DNA from: Saccharina japonica | Taxonomy: Eukaryota; Sar; Phaeophyceae; Laminariales; Laminariaceae | DNA: 64,000 bases | Reading direction: 5' to 3' | Assembly (NCBI GenBank): GCA_008828725.1 | Contig: MEHQ01002737.1 | Location: 248,001 to 312,000, forward strand | Part shown: one piece after another, positions 36,001 to 47,400 of the stretch | Layout: each line of letters opens with the position of its first letter | Numbering within the stretch: the stretch's first letter is position 1 | Notes under the pieces: generated by a model | Told to the model about the DNA's origin: nothing | The model's input: only the letters and a program-made list of their open reading frames with translations | Databases searched by the model: none | Program-made: the position numbers and the translations under genes

Positions 36001-39000
36001 TGCACAACTCGATTAGTTCCCCCCCCCCCTCTCATTTTTTTCGTTCACCTTTTCTCTCTGTAACGACAGGGGTTGCGGCTCTAGCCCAGTTTTCTATCCC
36101 GTGGAGCAGGTACTGAATGTAATACGACGTGTTTTTTTTCGCAAGTGGGGACATGCCATTCGAATAAATCAACACCCCCCCCCCATTACCGACACACATT
36201 ATGCGCATGTATCGCAACTCTTTGTCTTCGGGGGATACCGGCTTATTTTAAACCGGCGATATATGGCCCAATGGAGATATTCTACCTTGAACCTCTTGGG
36301 GGACTTGGGAGGGGAGAGAGAATCGACGATAAAATTTGGCGGTTACATCAGTAGTAACGACCACTGCGTGATTGGGCGATGCAATGATTGATACAATGGT
36401 TGGTGTCCGGGTTTCAATGGTTGCAATGGAAGGAGGCGTTTGCGGCAGGGGCACAACACGATCCCACCCCTACTGCTGCTGCTGTGAGCGCTCTCTCACG
36501 CTGATCGTGGGCGGCTGGTAACATCAAAGGTGTCATTCTTTTGATCGCTATCCGTTCTATCCCTCATATACACCCTGAAGGTCCCTTACATCCCTCATAT
36601 CCCCTGTATCCCTTGTATCCCTTGTATCCCTTGTATCCCTTGTATCCCTTGTATCCCTTGTATCCCTCGTATCCCTTGTATCCCTTGTATCCCTTGTATC
36701 CCTTGTATCCCTCGTATCCCTTGTATCCCTTGTATCCCTTATACCTTATACCCCTTACACCCCTTGTATTCCTTGTATCCTTAATACCCCTAATTTACCT
36801 GGTATACCCCTTAAAAGGGGGGAATGAAACGGCGGCTTGCTTTTCAATGGCGACCGGTTGAAGGAGATCAACTCCTTGGGCCAGGTGTGCACTGACGAGA
36901 AACTTAATACTATTATCGTAGTAAGTCACCCGAAACATGAATTCAAAGAGAGGTTGTTTGTTAAGCCCGACCAATATTTGTATGCGCTGTATGCGCTGTA
37001 TGCGCTATGAAAACATATAAAACCCGTAAGTACGCGCGATCGAAGTATCACACTCAGCTACGAGCAAATATGAGTTTCGACGAAATCCTCGATCTCACTG
37101 CTGTTGTTTTTTTTTAATTTTTTTTTTCGAATATAGTCCTGAAACAAATACAGAAGTAAAAATATTGTACTAAACCGGTGTAGCTGCTGCTCACTTGAGG
37201 AGCTCCACCGGTCCCAGTGACAAACTATTGCCTCGCAAGGCAAATACTATTACGGGAGACCATAGTAAATACTAGTAAATAGGACCTACGGTACACGCAA
37301 AAACCTTCCAGGTATATATTTGCCTTTTTTTACCATTAATAACAACATTTGGTCCTATTTATTATATGGTCCTCCGTAATAACTGCAAAACCCTACCTAT
37401 CGTGGGATGGGTCCGTGGTCGCTATTACGGAGGAACGCACTGCAGTAATCAGAACCAACCATGGTGTGAAAAAAAAATGGAGGCTACTTGTTTTGTTTTT
37501 GTCCATCGTGGGTTCTTCTTACTACAATAGCCCCCCCGGAATGACAGAAGCCGAAATAAAGCCACAACTAACAATTCTTTACAGCCAAAAACCGAAATAC
37601 AGCCGAAATTCAGCCAAAAACCATTTACAAAAACCAACGGACAAACCAACGGCATCGTATGCTGGGGGGGGAGAGGTGGCGGGGTTACCTTCACCCGCGC
37701 CCCGGCCCTCAGTAACAACTTCACAGCGGAAACCCTGCCCTCCTGCGCCGCCACCATGAGAGGTGTAAGCTTGGTGTCGGTGCTGGCCTCAATTTTCGCG
37801 CCGCTGATGCATTCAGTAGGCAAGGGCACAGTAATGGAGGGAAGGACGAGGACAAGGACGAGAGGATTGACGTTTTTACAATGGAAAGGGTGAGCCCCAA
37901 CTACTCGTACCGTAACCGAAAGCGAACGGCCGCTGTGGTCAAGCTTCTCCATTGTTACTATAGTAGGCGATTTGTTCTTCGTTGTGTCCAAACTCTTCCA
38001 TCATTTCTGGGCCTCATTTTCTGTTTCGAGCAAAAACAGAGCGGGGGAGAAGAGGAGGAGTTTCCCTCGTCTGATAGAAGGGTGTTTTTTTTTTCGCATG
38101 TTCCAGGCGGGGAATAATTATTTGCTTGTCGTCGGTATGCGCCAAGCTTCGCCAAGATGTCACCACCCCAGCTTGGAGGAACAGAGAAGAACCAGGGCTT
38201 GGTGTGCAGTAAGAATATTGTTTTCGTCACAACCGATGTCCGCACTTGGCACGGATCGGAAAACGCCATATTACATATGACAAAACGTGACATTTGTGTG
38301 GTTTGACAGACGGTTAACCCTTAAACCTATTTTCTGACTTGAAAACTATTTCGATCAAATCATGTCGGTAAAACAATGGCAGTACAGAAAGTGCGAGGTT
38401 GCGAATTATAGCCCTACTTCGTGTACGTTTTTCTCTGTCGAAGAAAATGCAAGCCCAAACAGGCTAAGAGTTCCGCACAATTGGCCCCTGATCAAAGGCC
38501 GACCTGGCACGAATATGTGCACAACAAACACGACGTGTGCAAGAAACCCACACCGTTACACCCTTTCCTCCCTCACAAGCCATGCCCCCGCTACCCCTAC
38601 CGCGACATGCTGACCTGTCCAGGAGAAACCCCAAGAGGTCGACGTGCCCCTGTTGCGCGGCGATGCACGCGGCGGTGAACTGCTGTTTGTTTTTGGCCTC
38701 GATCTTAGCCCCCGCGGCCACGAGACGCTTGGCTAGGTCGAGCTTGCCGTTGAAGGAGGCGATGAGGAGAGGAGTGAACAGCTGGTCGGTCGTCGCCTCG
38801 ATGTCCGCTCCAGCCTTCAGAAGGGCGGCAGCCGCCTGTTTTTTGTTTTTGTTTTAGCATGTATGATAATTCGACGTGAATCGTCGATGATGGAAGAGAG
38901 TTCTGAAATAACCCGTTCTCGCGATAAAATACGCAAGGCACGTACGTATCATACCGTCGTGGAAAGGAGAGGGGGGGGAAGAGCCGACTATGTGACCCCG

Positions 39001-41774
39001 GGTTTGAGCTTCGATTAGGAGGGAGCAGGAGCAAGCAGGGCGAAAAATAATAAGGGGGATGGACAACAAAAGCTAAATGACAGGCTGACAGAAGGCGCGG
39101 TGGCGGAGTCGCCTTTACTACGACAATCTTACGTTAACGTATAGGATACAAGTATAAAACGACGTGGTGGGGGGGGGGGTAAGAGAACGTCAGCGAGCTT
39201 TATTATTTTTGCCGTGACGTCTTTCTCGACAACCACAGCCACCGAAAGTTGACTTGTCTTGCGTGGGCTATTGAAAGTGGGGGGCGGTGGTGATGGTGGA
39301 GGGTTCTGTATTGTGTACGTACTACAAATGAGTGCGATGTTGTGGGTTCGTTCACGAAGGAGGTGTTTGGCGGTACCTGGTACCCGCCACCGGTCAAGAT
39401 CTCGCATGCACGACCAGTGTGTGCCTTCTTCTTCTGAAGTTGCCGGTTTATTCGCGATCGGAACCGTGCAACATCATTTTGTAATTAATCCCAAACCTGG
39501 TCCCGTCTCTCGTACCAGTATGAGCGTTGCCTCGAAAAAGAAACAGGCGTTTTGTTTCGTTTTCAATACATTGGTCGATCTCACTAACAGTCATATCATA
39601 AAAATATTCCCTGATTTTCCTACTTTATCCTAGATAATAACTCAGTGATGATGCGGTAAAGACTACCTCGTCTATACGTATTGAAGCAATGCACATTATT
39701 TAGCAGCACTCGGGCTATAGACTACAATGGCTACCACTACGCACGGAACCTTCCACATCCTGGACAGCTCATGCTATACAGATAGATCATCTACAGTAGA
39801 TAATCTAGTTCCTCACCTGCCGTTGTGAGAGACTATGGAGGATCTGTATATCATGTATCCAACCCGGGAAACATGTCGTTTATGTTATGGTATTGCTGGA
39901 ATGATGTGGAATCGATAGGTTCCTCACATTTACGTATGGCTCGTGTAGAGTATACGGCTTCCGAGTCGCCTTTACCGCAATTCTGAATTATTATATAGGA
40001 TACAGTATAGAAATCGGGGACTTGGTTGTGGCCCGCGTGTGGTTCCAGTGTTATGAGACCGAATATTTAGAAAAACGCCGAAAACACTACTTTAGACCCT
40101 AACCCTAACCCCAACCCCGTCCCCGCCCCGACCTTTATGAGCTTTGTCTCGAGAAAATCAGGCGTTTTTTTTTTTTTGAAAAATTGGTCGACCACACTAA
40201 AAGGTATATAATAAAATATTCCCCGATTTCCATACTTTATCCTAGATAATAATTCAGTGGTGCGGTAAAGGCTACTGCGGCTTCCACAAGGCAGTGTAAT
40301 GGTATGGGCTAGGAAGGCCGGTAATTACCTCTGCATAGGTAATTGATCCGTTTTCGTATAACTTGGATGGCATTCGTATTCGGTATTCGGGGTATTTATA
40401 GCATCTGTGGGCCATACTTGAAGCCCATCCCGAGCAGATGTCATCTGGCTCGGGGTTTAATATAAGCTGCTTCTCTTCTACGCTTGACTCTACGGAAAGT
40501 GAGTAACACCAAGGATGCTTAATAGACAAACCTGCAAGGGGATACTCTGTGTCTCACCCAGTCTTATCACAGCAACATGAAAACTAGATCATACAAACCA
40601 GGGATCTATCTGCTCTGAAATATCTAGACCATCAAGTGTGAATTATCTGTATGATCTGTATGATCTATATAATCTGTATGATCTGTATGATCTGTCCGAG
40701 GTGTGGGTTTCAACTTTCGCACCTTTACATGACCGCACTCAGCGCGTCCAGGGACCTCCACGTCCTCTTTCTCGAGCGCCAACGCGATTGGGCACACCAT
40801 GCCGTCGCTGCCGCAGCTACAGCAGAGAAGAAGCGGGTTGTATTTTCCCTCCACCTCACTGTCGAACTTCGCGCCCGCAGCCAAAAGAGCCTCCACCACT
40901 TGGTGCTGCCCGGCGTGACTCGCCGTGTGGAGGAGGGTCCACATGGTGTCTTTGTTCCGCGCGTTCAAGTCGCCCCCATTTTTGATGAATTTCTGGTCGT
41001 TTTCCGTGAGGTTTTACAGTAGAGCGGGGGCAAACGTTATTCATACATATCATACGTACGCGTACGTGCGGGTGGCCGGTGGTCGATGTGTTACTTTTAC
41101 AGCGATACTATGAACTACGTACAGTACTACTTTGTGTGTACTGCTGTACTGCTGTACCATGGGAGATACCTGGTACAAAGTATTTAACTGAAGACATTTG
41201 CTTCGTCAAGGGATGGAGGTTCGGTTGCGTGTACGTAGCGAACTCTAGCAGGGATCCTGGGGATTTTTGGCGCTCTCTGTCTGTGCGACTTCGCTTCTGA
41301 GATAAGTAAGGCACGTTCGTCAGGCGTCGACATGGAAGTATTGGAACGAATACTCCGTATGTACTCGTTCGTAGTACTCGTACCATACCGCATGTTTCTT
41401 GCGGCCCGGGAGAGGAGTACGAGATAGTACGAGAGAAGAAAACATGTTTCATATTGAAAACTTGACGAAAAAAGTCGAGGTGAGTACGAACAGCAGCAGC
41501 AATAAAGTCTTGCTGTAATGCTCGTAGCTCCACCATGCTGAAATACGTACTGTTGTAGGGGACGTTCAAATTTGGTAAGGCCCATAACGCAACGAGTATT
41601 CGAAAACACAAAGAGAGATACTTCCATCTTCCATACCTTGACCGATTCCACTTTCCCGGCTGCTGCGTCGGGCCAGAGTTTAGGTGGTTTTCTGCTCGTT
41701 GGGCTACCGTCCGCTGGCTCACTCGACATTTTATCCGCTAGAAAGCGTCGCGTGGACGCCATAGGGGACATCAT
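22934..41774 (-). CDS. ankA: 12-exon ankyrin-repeat protein (610 residues)
   Basis: Seen: exons on the minus strand at 41774-41637, 40992-40798, 38835-38615, 37803-37689, 35194-35048, 32729-32592, 31591-31511, 29880-29743, 28741-28661, 27165-27014, 24075-23915 and 23199-22934 (stop). Every intron is GT-AG, the phases match at all junctions, and the joined frame is open for 611 codons. Residues 1-34 are a Ser/Pro/Lys-rich leader. From about residue 35 ([14 protein letters not shown]) the protein is a run of about 15 ankyrin repeats with TPLxxAA and LLxxGA motifs. The last is followed by a basic tail ending VLPQQ. The repeats cross exon borders and keep 33-residue spacing, which independently supports the joins. 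Known: such repeats are protein-binding solenoids. No catalytic domain, signal peptide or membrane segment is visible, so function is unknown; a cytosolic or nuclear scaffold is inferred. Start: ATG at 41774; an in-frame ATG at 41729 is an alternative. Oddity: exons 6-7 are duplicated as exons 8-9. Confidence 0.8.
24396..24475 (-). mobile_element. Truncated poly-C-tailed element at the 1.05 kb duplication edge
   Basis: A G run, then GTACTCATGTCGTGCACGG and GACCATAGACCCTCGCATCC. It is cut after AATGCCGGG, where a different repeat begins. The second duplication copy at 25485-25530 retains only the inner part. Confidence 0.55.
24434..26553. repeat. 1.05 kb tandem duplication inside an ankA intron
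   Basis: Two head-to-tail copies, about 24434-25483 and 25485-26553, are nearly identical apart from small indels. Both run from the TAGTCATACGACC end of a poly-C-tailed repeat to the motif GTTTCATTAAGTG. A single N sits exactly at the junction (25484), so an assembly join is possible. Both lie in the intron between ankA exons 10 and 11 and carry no exon. Confidence 0.85.
27196..27727 (-). mobile_element. Poly-C-tailed retroposon-like element, longest minus copy
   Basis: About 0.53 kb. Read on the minus strand it starts next to TATATATA and ends ...ATGAGTACACC followed by a C run. It carries no open frame of note, so it is non-autonomous. Recognisable blocks are GTCGGGTTTTCACC, GACCATAGACCCTCGCATCC and an internal hairpin (27558-27590). 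Matching copies lie at 50436-50993 (plus orientation) and 30136-30612 (inside the tandem duplication), with shorter copies in ankB introns. SINE-like identity is inferred from the constant 3' end and variable 5' end. Confidence 0.65.
27276..32990. repeat. 2.86 kb tandem duplication carrying two ankA exons
   Basis: Copy a is 27276-30135 and copy b is 30136-about 32990. Both begin CTACAATACCGGGACGG inside a poly-C-tailed repeat and end in a CAC microsatellite. The copies differ by scattered substitutions and small indels in the introns, but the two exons they contain encode identical peptides. The junction lies in the CAC run, consistent with slippage or unequal exchange there. Confidence 0.9.
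32937..33046 (+). repeat. CAC then CAA microsatellite at the duplication edge
   Basis: A CAC run followed by a CAA run of about 55 bp. The CAC part is also found at the internal junction of the 2.86 kb duplication (30090-30134); the CAA part is unique to this end. Confidence 0.9.
33060..33136. mobile_element. MITE family 2 copy
   Basis: CACTATGTCCCAAAATATAA and TTATATTTAGGTACATAGTA are inverted ends of a 77-bp AT-rich element next to the CAA microsatellite in an ankA intron. Confidence 0.65.
34055..34131. mobile_element. MITE family 2 copy
   Basis: CACCCTGCCCAGAAATGTAA and TTTATATTTCGGAACAGAGG are inverted ends, 77 bp. First of three copies within 600 bp in the same ankA intron. Confidence 0.65.
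34219..34294. mobile_element. MITE family 2 copy
   Basis: TAGTCTGTCCCAAAGTTTAG and CTCATATTTTGGAACAGAGA are inverted ends, 76 bp, preceded by AGGCATGCC. Confidence 0.6.
34370..34500 (+). repeat. Dispersed repeat with CCCCGGATTTGAGTT core
   Basis: Shares TCTCGCGATGAAAATGCAAGG, GACCCCGGATTTGAGTTGCG and GAACAGAAGGGCGAAG blocks with 38925-39070 and 52515-52690 (reverse), and the core with both copies of the 1.05 kb duplication (24480-24580, 25540-25650). About 180 bp when complete. No frame; function unknown. Confidence 0.55.
34578..34652. mobile_element. MITE family 2 copy
   Basis: CACTTTGTCCCGAAATGTAA and CTTATATTTTGAGACAGAGC are inverted ends, 75 bp. Its left end abuts the 17-bp hairpin at 34512-34580. 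Confidence 0.65.
34905..35070. repeat. 80-bp tandem duplication covering the ankA exon 5 donor
   Basis: TATGGTTTTCCCACCTGTCG occurs at about 34946 and again (same 20 bases) at about 35034, followed in both by ACAGGCG or GCAGGCG and TGCATGAG. Both copies include the 3' end of exon 5 (minus-strand HACRQ) and its GTGGGA donor, so a second potential donor lies at about 34968. Confidence 0.7.
35353..35558. mobile_element. MITE family 1 copy split by a MITE family 2 insertion
   Basis: Outer element: ends AGTATTACGGAGGACCATAG and, complemented, CTATGGTCCCCCGTAATAGT, with an internal ATATATAGGTTTTTGTG block. Inserted element: 35449-35525, 77 bp, with perfect 23-bp inverted repeats starting CACTCTGTCCCGAAATATAA. 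The 13 bases GTAGTATTTACTA are repeated exactly on both sides of the insertion (35436-35448, 35526-35538). Confidence 0.85.
35556..35663. mobile_element. MITE family 1 copy directly abutting the nested pair
   Basis: AGGGAGGGACCTAGTAATCA and TGATTACTATGGTCCCCCCT are inverted ends; the interior has ATATATAGGTTTTTGTG. It begins within a few bases of the end of the preceding copy. Confidence 0.75.
36583..36790 (+). repeat. 9-bp minisatellite (TATCCCTTG)n
   Basis: About 20 near-perfect TATCCCTTG/TATCCCTCG units in an ankA intron. It reads as a YPLYPLYPL frame on the plus strand, which is a consequence of the repeat, not a gene. Confidence 0.9.
37245..37383. mobile_element. MITE family 1 copy in an ankA intron
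   Basis: ACTATTACGGGAGACCATAG and TATGGTCCTCCGTAATAACT are inverted ends; the core AATAGGACCTACGGTACAC matches the 9564 copy. It lies between ankA exons 4 and 5. Confidence 0.75.
38925..39070 (+). repeat. Dispersed repeat with CCCCGGATTTGAGTT core, second copy
   Basis: TTCTCGCGATAAAATACGCA, GACCCCGGGTTTGAGCTTCG and GCAGGGCGAAAAATAATAAG correspond block for block to 34370-34500. It lies in the intron between ankA exons 2 and 3. Confidence 0.5.
39520..40285. repeat. Pair of 150-bp direct repeats about 0.6 kb apart
   Basis: Copies at about 39520-39672 and 40140-40285 share ATTGGTCGA, AAATATTCCC and ACTTTATCCTAGATAATAA, then CAGTG and GCGGTAAAG. The 470 bp between them has no coding capacity. 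They could be a small terminal-repeat element or a segmental duplication; the sequence alone does not decide. Confidence 0.45.
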
Positions 41775-44472
41775 TGTGGGATTCCCTCGTTTTGCACTGA
41801 CGTGCTGCTCGAAGGCAGCGCTGGATGCTGAGGAGGTAGCGCGTTGTCAGCAACGAGTGCTACACACGAGAACGCTTCGTCTACGACTCGTCGAAGAATG
41901 TCGAATGTCGAATCCCAAAATTAAATTTGACGGTTACAAAAACGCCTCTGGTTTATATCGAAACCCTTGTGGTTCAAAAACGCGCAGAGCGGAGAGCGGA
42001 GTGCCGCACGCATAAGCCGAGGCAGACAGCACGCGCTCATCCCATGCCGATAGCTCTGTGGTCACCATAGCTGGAACCCCATGCGTCTTCGGGTTGCAGA
42101 TCGTGCGAACGCCAAGTGGAAGCACTGGGCAGTATGGTTTGCTGCGGTGGCCGCGCTGGTTCAAGCCCAAACTATGTTAGACGAGGGCGGAGGAGTTCCT
42201 GCTGCCGCGAGTACGAGTGGTGCAATGATATCTGTGGCCGACGCCTTTGGAGTCTTGAGCAGACTTAGCTGGTGGGGCATCGACTTAGCCATGGAGACCG
42301 CTGGATATGGTGAGTGATTCAGGTGGATTGCAACAGTTGTGTGCAGTGTTGGTATGCGCAAAAACTGCAGCAAATTTATCACGCATCACCCCAACGGTTT
42401 TTGGTACGAGTACTCGTATATAGTCATACTTACAAGAACGGTGGGAATGAGGAGCGTGACAGACGCCTTCAAGTGGTCAAACTCCTAACTGCATTAAGCT
42501 ACTGCGTTGGCGGCTCTTCTCTTTTTGCTGTGTTCCTGCAATTAATTGTCATTGATGGGATCGTTTTTTATTCTAAGCGATTTGGGTCAGCACATAAACC
42601 TTTTTTTACTGACCGGCAGGTAATTGATGGGTGTGCGTGGTGGGTGAGAGATTTACTGGGTTGGTCGGTTGGTCCCTCGGCTGGTAGTCCCACAATCACC
42701 AACACCACCCACCAACATTTACTGTTAATTAAGCGATGCGTGTCAGCGCAAAAACCTTGTACGAGTACAGAGAAAAATGTACCAGTAAACAAATACATCT
42801 GAATCATTTCATAATTCGTTTTTGTTGTATGATCTTTTTGCTCGTATTTTGTAAAATCTGTATCAGGTATCAGGTCGGTTGGTCCCTGGGCTGGTAGTCC
42901 TACAATCACCAACACCACCCACCAACATTTATTGTTAAGCGATGCGTGTCAGCGCAAAAACCTTGTACAGAGAAAAATGCAAACTAAGAAATCTGAATCA
43001 TTTCAGAATTCGTTTTTATTTGTGTTGTCTTTTTGCTCGTATTTCGTAAAATCTGTATCATTTCAGAAATCGTGTTTTATTGTCTTTTTGTTTTCTGCAT
43101 CTCTCAGCAGCAGCAGCAGATAAGAAATGGGATGAAAAAAAAAAACAAAATGCTGCTGCTGCTGAACGAGTGCGTACCAGGAACCACCACCAAACCACGG
43201 GACGAAGCCACCACCAACCACCACCAGCCACTACGAGCAACAACAACTTCTGGTGCTCCTGCGGCTCGTGGGGCAGGGGTGGTGGCGGTGGTGGTGATGG
43301 TCGTCGTTGTGGTGTTTGCTGGTGATGGTGGTGTGTGTGCTGTGTGCGATGATGGTCTTCCTCTTCTCGTCCGATCATCACCGTTGTTGCTCTACTGCCG
43401 AGAAATGTGGTCTTCAGTTTCAACCCTTGACAGCCTTGACATGCCGTGACTGTCACCAAACAACTAGTTTTTAGTGTGGAACACGCCACCCTACACCCTT
43501 GACAGCGCATGTTTTGCCTTGCTTGACATGTCTCCTCATCGTTGCTATATACTACTGCTAGTTTGCTCTACTGCCGAGAAATCCCAGTGACACAATTTGG
43601 TACTGGCAACAGTTTAGGGCAGTCACTACCGCCTAGCTCTCCGATCTCGGCACGGCTTTCGACACGAATAGCACAGGACGGTCGGCACAAATAGCGGGCC
43701 TCTATCAGTCCCGAGCGTGTCTGAATCGGTTCAGTGTACGCGTCGCGCGCCAAAAAAAAGCAAAGCGAACGAAGTGCAGACGAAGTGCGAAGTGCAGACG
43801 AAGTGCAGACGAGCAGACAGACGAGCAGACAGACAAACCTCAATATTAAGGATTCTTTAAATAAAGCCACGCTGCGGCAGCTTTCAGAACTGTTTTTTGT
43901 CCGTGTGTGTCCGTTCGCGACCAGGGGGGTACACCCCCACGGGCACGTACCCAACCCATTAGGAAGAGCATCTATTGATGCTTCGAAGGGCTGCGCCCTT
44001 CTCAGCATCAAATATCTCCTCATTACTAATATATCGCCCAGGGATTGCTCATCCCTGGCCTCTCAGAGCTCCCACTTCGACACCGCCTCCTGTCATTACT
44101 TGCTCAGCGTTGCATTCTCTCCTTGTTCCCTATATACTTTCGTTCGCGAGAGGCGTCTTCCTCTTTCAGTTTTGGGTTCGTGCATGTGCCCAGAGAGCAC
44201 GGCAGCGCGGGCGAGCCCGGCTCCATCGCGGGTATGGGAGGGCGCTGGCCAGTAGAGGGGGGGGCGGAAGGAGCGCGGTCGCCTTTTTCGTGGCTAGGCG
44301 TGTCGTGTCCCTCGAGACACGAGGGAAGCATGAAGGCGCTTTGTCTGCGTTGCTGTTGCATCATGTACGAAAATATAAGGGTGGTTTATTACTGTAAAAT
44401 AACATTCAAGCGGTGCTTATTTATCGGAACGAAAATGATTTAAAGAGAAAGGCCGGCAGTTTGAACACCATC
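41775..44472. promoter_or_regulatory. Divergent intergenic region between ankA and the AAA+ gene
   Basis: The two genes start 2.7 kb apart and are transcribed away from each other, so their promoters must lie here if the models are right. No TATA box or initiator could be assigned. The region contains a 210-bp tandem duplication (42664-43060), GGT/ACC-rich low-complexity DNA (43140-43350) and a dispersed repeat (43390-43580) that reappears inverted at 35780-35940. Confidence 0.4.
42664..43060. repeat. 210-bp tandem duplication upstream of ankA
   Basis: Two copies, starting at 42664 and 42874, both begin GTCGGTTGGTCCCT and share CACCCACCAACATTTA, GCGATGCGTGTCAGCGCAAA and TTTTGCTCGTATTT. They differ by small indels. 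Each begins with a GGTTGGT ... ACCACCCACC near-inverted pair. Confidence 0.75.
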
Positions 44473-47400
44473 ATGATGGAGCGGGCGAACGAGGGCCACG
44501 GTGAGCACCGGGCTTCACGCGAGGCGGGCCACGGGGCTCATTGGGGCAGAGAGGTAGTAGAGCTCGACCCGGACCGAATCGATGGCGAGGTGATCACGGA
44601 GGGGCGGGGAGCGTCAAGGCTGACAACACGCCAACGACGTCTCAACTTTTTTTTGTTTATGCGGCGCAATCGGCCTGATCTGATGTTTTTTGTTTTTCAA
44701 AAATAAATTTTCATGATTTTTTATAAAATTTTAAAAATACGTCAGCTGTGTACGACCAATTGATTTCCAATTTTTTCCGACTTTTTTGTTTTGCGCTCCT
44801 GCCGTTTCGTTCGAGTACGAGTACGAGTACTCCACCACACGTCGTTGAACTCCATCATGCGACGCTTCGCACTACGTTTGCACTGCTGAACCAATTATTT
44901 TATTTATTAACAGGGGCGTGTCCGTTCGTGGACGACCCGGCGAGGGCGGCCAGGGAGGCTCTAGAGAGGCGCATCCGAGCGCAGCCGCTGGCCGTGGAGT
45001 ACCTGTCGACGGCTCTCTCCGCGTGGCACTCACGGTAATTCTAGCGGCGAGCAATGCTTAATGTGTATTCGTACTCGTAATCACTGCTGTACATACAACT
45101 ATGCCCAAGTTTGTGAGTGAGAAAGGACAACCTGTTATTTCCACAGTTTTGGGGACATCCCACGGGGCTGGACGGCTTCGGGAGAGGCTGCAGAGTCAAT
45201 AAAATAAAAAAAACGTGTCAGGTGCCGTTTGTCTTTACTTCTCTCAATCGATAGTTCGAACCTTATGATACCTGAGAGGGGATGTATTATTTTATTCAAA
45301 GCACGATTCCTCATGTCAGCAGGAAGAAGTAAGCCCAGAAAGGAAAACCGAACAATAGTTGGGTAGGATATGATCATGTCCGACGCTCCACGAATATAAC
45401 TGATGACGACACGCACGCAGCAACCTACTACCCGAACTGCTGTGCGCTGACACCGCGTAGACTTCTGTGAAGACGGTACCTGGGAAATGTTTAGGTCGCT
45501 GTACAGTACTTGAATCCCAACACGGTTTGGGTACTGTGGTTGCGATGGCTACGTATGGGTGTACAGAACGGGAGCAAGCAGAACTGCTGTGCAGTAGTAC
45601 AACAGTCAGGAGCTCCTTCCCACTGCTGTCGCCCACTTTTTGTTTTCGCTTTGTTTTTTCTTCCTGTGTCTTCGTCATTTTGCTGTCATGTGCTGTGACT
45701 GAACTCGGCGGTAGAATGATCAGCAGAGAGGCTCAGAACGAGGGCGCGAAGCACCCACGCCCAGCAGACGCCCCAGGTACCGTCGCCATTTGTAGAAACC
45801 CGGCAGGCAGCGCTAAAGTTCCCGAAAACACACGACCGTCGGCGGAACCGAGCGTAAAACTAACCCCAGGCCAGCGTTGTGCGAAAACACACATGGACCA
45901 CCGCCTTGCCATGAAACACACATGCACGCCATCTTAAACTTGTCTCTTTTCGGAGGTACATCACGTGAAAACCGCCGAAACAAAACTGCCCCGACTTCCG
46001 GTATCAAGCTCCAGCGAACAGTGGGTGTCACTTTTTTTGTCAGCTGTTCGCCCCTACCCTGACGGCAGAAGCCCTGCACCGCCCTCGGTCAACTTCGGCA
46101 GAGAGCTGAACACGACACACCGCTCGAAAGACGGACGGGGCACAACATTTTACGGCATGTTGTTGCTACACCACACCGGTCTCGACCGCCGACCGTTTCC
46201 ACACGAACCCCGCCGTGAATTTTGCCTTCGCTGTGTATTTTCTTCCTTCCGTTGCGTGCAAAATGGCGAACCGTTCACACGCGAACCCCGCCGCGTTTTT
46301 TACCCTCGACGTGTGTTTTTTATCCTTCTCAGGCGTGTGCAATGATGGGAAATCGTTCCCACGCTGTTCTCGCAGTGATATTTACTCCCACCACGCTTTT
46401 TCCCACTTTCGATCTCTTATTTGGTACGCAAAAATAAAAATGTCAGTCAGCTTTCGGGGCGGCTGGAACCACTGGTGGTGGCGCTAACAGGATCGACGGG
46501 CACGGGGAAGACGGAGACGGCGTGGGTGCTGGCGGAGGGATTGCTCGCCAAGAGGTGTCGCATAAGCGGAGGCACGACGGACATCCCCAGGGGGCTGCTC
46601 GTGTTGAAGTGAGGGTGAAACGGTGGCGTTTTGTCGCCGTCTCTTGTCAGTAGGACGGCAGGAAGGAGCGCTGAAACATGAAAATAAGTCAGATATTATT
46701 TTGATGATGAGGGGGCGGGTAGGCGGGCGGCGGCCTTGCCGTTACCGTTTCGCGCGATCGGTTTCGATTCCTCGTGCCACAGATGGTTGGACGTTGAACA
46801 TGGTCGCAAGGCTAATTTGGGGAGGAGTTTTTTCGAAGAGCGGGGTGCTTTTGGTGTTTTGCTATTCCGCCGCGCGGCACACAATATTGACAAGTTATTT
46901 TGTTGTTTGTTGCAGGTTACGTCATTTTTTTTTGCATGAACAGTTCGCGGCAAACCAAGACCGCACCGTGACCGTGCCGTGTGCACAAGCGAACTTTTTT
47001 AACGGGGTGCATGTACGTTTCCGTTTCTCTGTCGGCATCGCGTCGTGCGATTCCCTTCCCACGGCCGTGTTGTCGTTTCGCGCGCGACACAGCGGGGGAG
47101 ATTACATGATGCCGGCTAGGGTCGACGACTACCACAAGAAAATCCGGAGGAAGGTGGGCCAACGCCTCGAATTTTGCGGGGGAAACGTGGTGGTGCTGTT
47201 CGACGAGCTGCAGAAGGCCGCGCCGGGCACACTGGACGGTGAGAGCCGCCCCCCCCCCGGGCCTCTGCAACGCATGCAATGCATACAACCCATGCTGACC
47301 GGCCGGTGACTCGCGCGAGCAGTCGGTGGTTGGGGTTCGAGCCGTGCTTTGCTTTTCGATCCATGAATGGATGGAGTCGCTCGGGCAAGTCGTTTTTTGC

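Noticed and set aside
36583-36790. YPLYPL-repeat protein
   Set aside because: A direct reading of a 9-bp tandem repeat inside an ankA intron.
39520-40285. Small terminal-repeat retroelement
   Set aside because: The direct repeats are real, but no further hallmark was found to choose between this and a segmental duplication.
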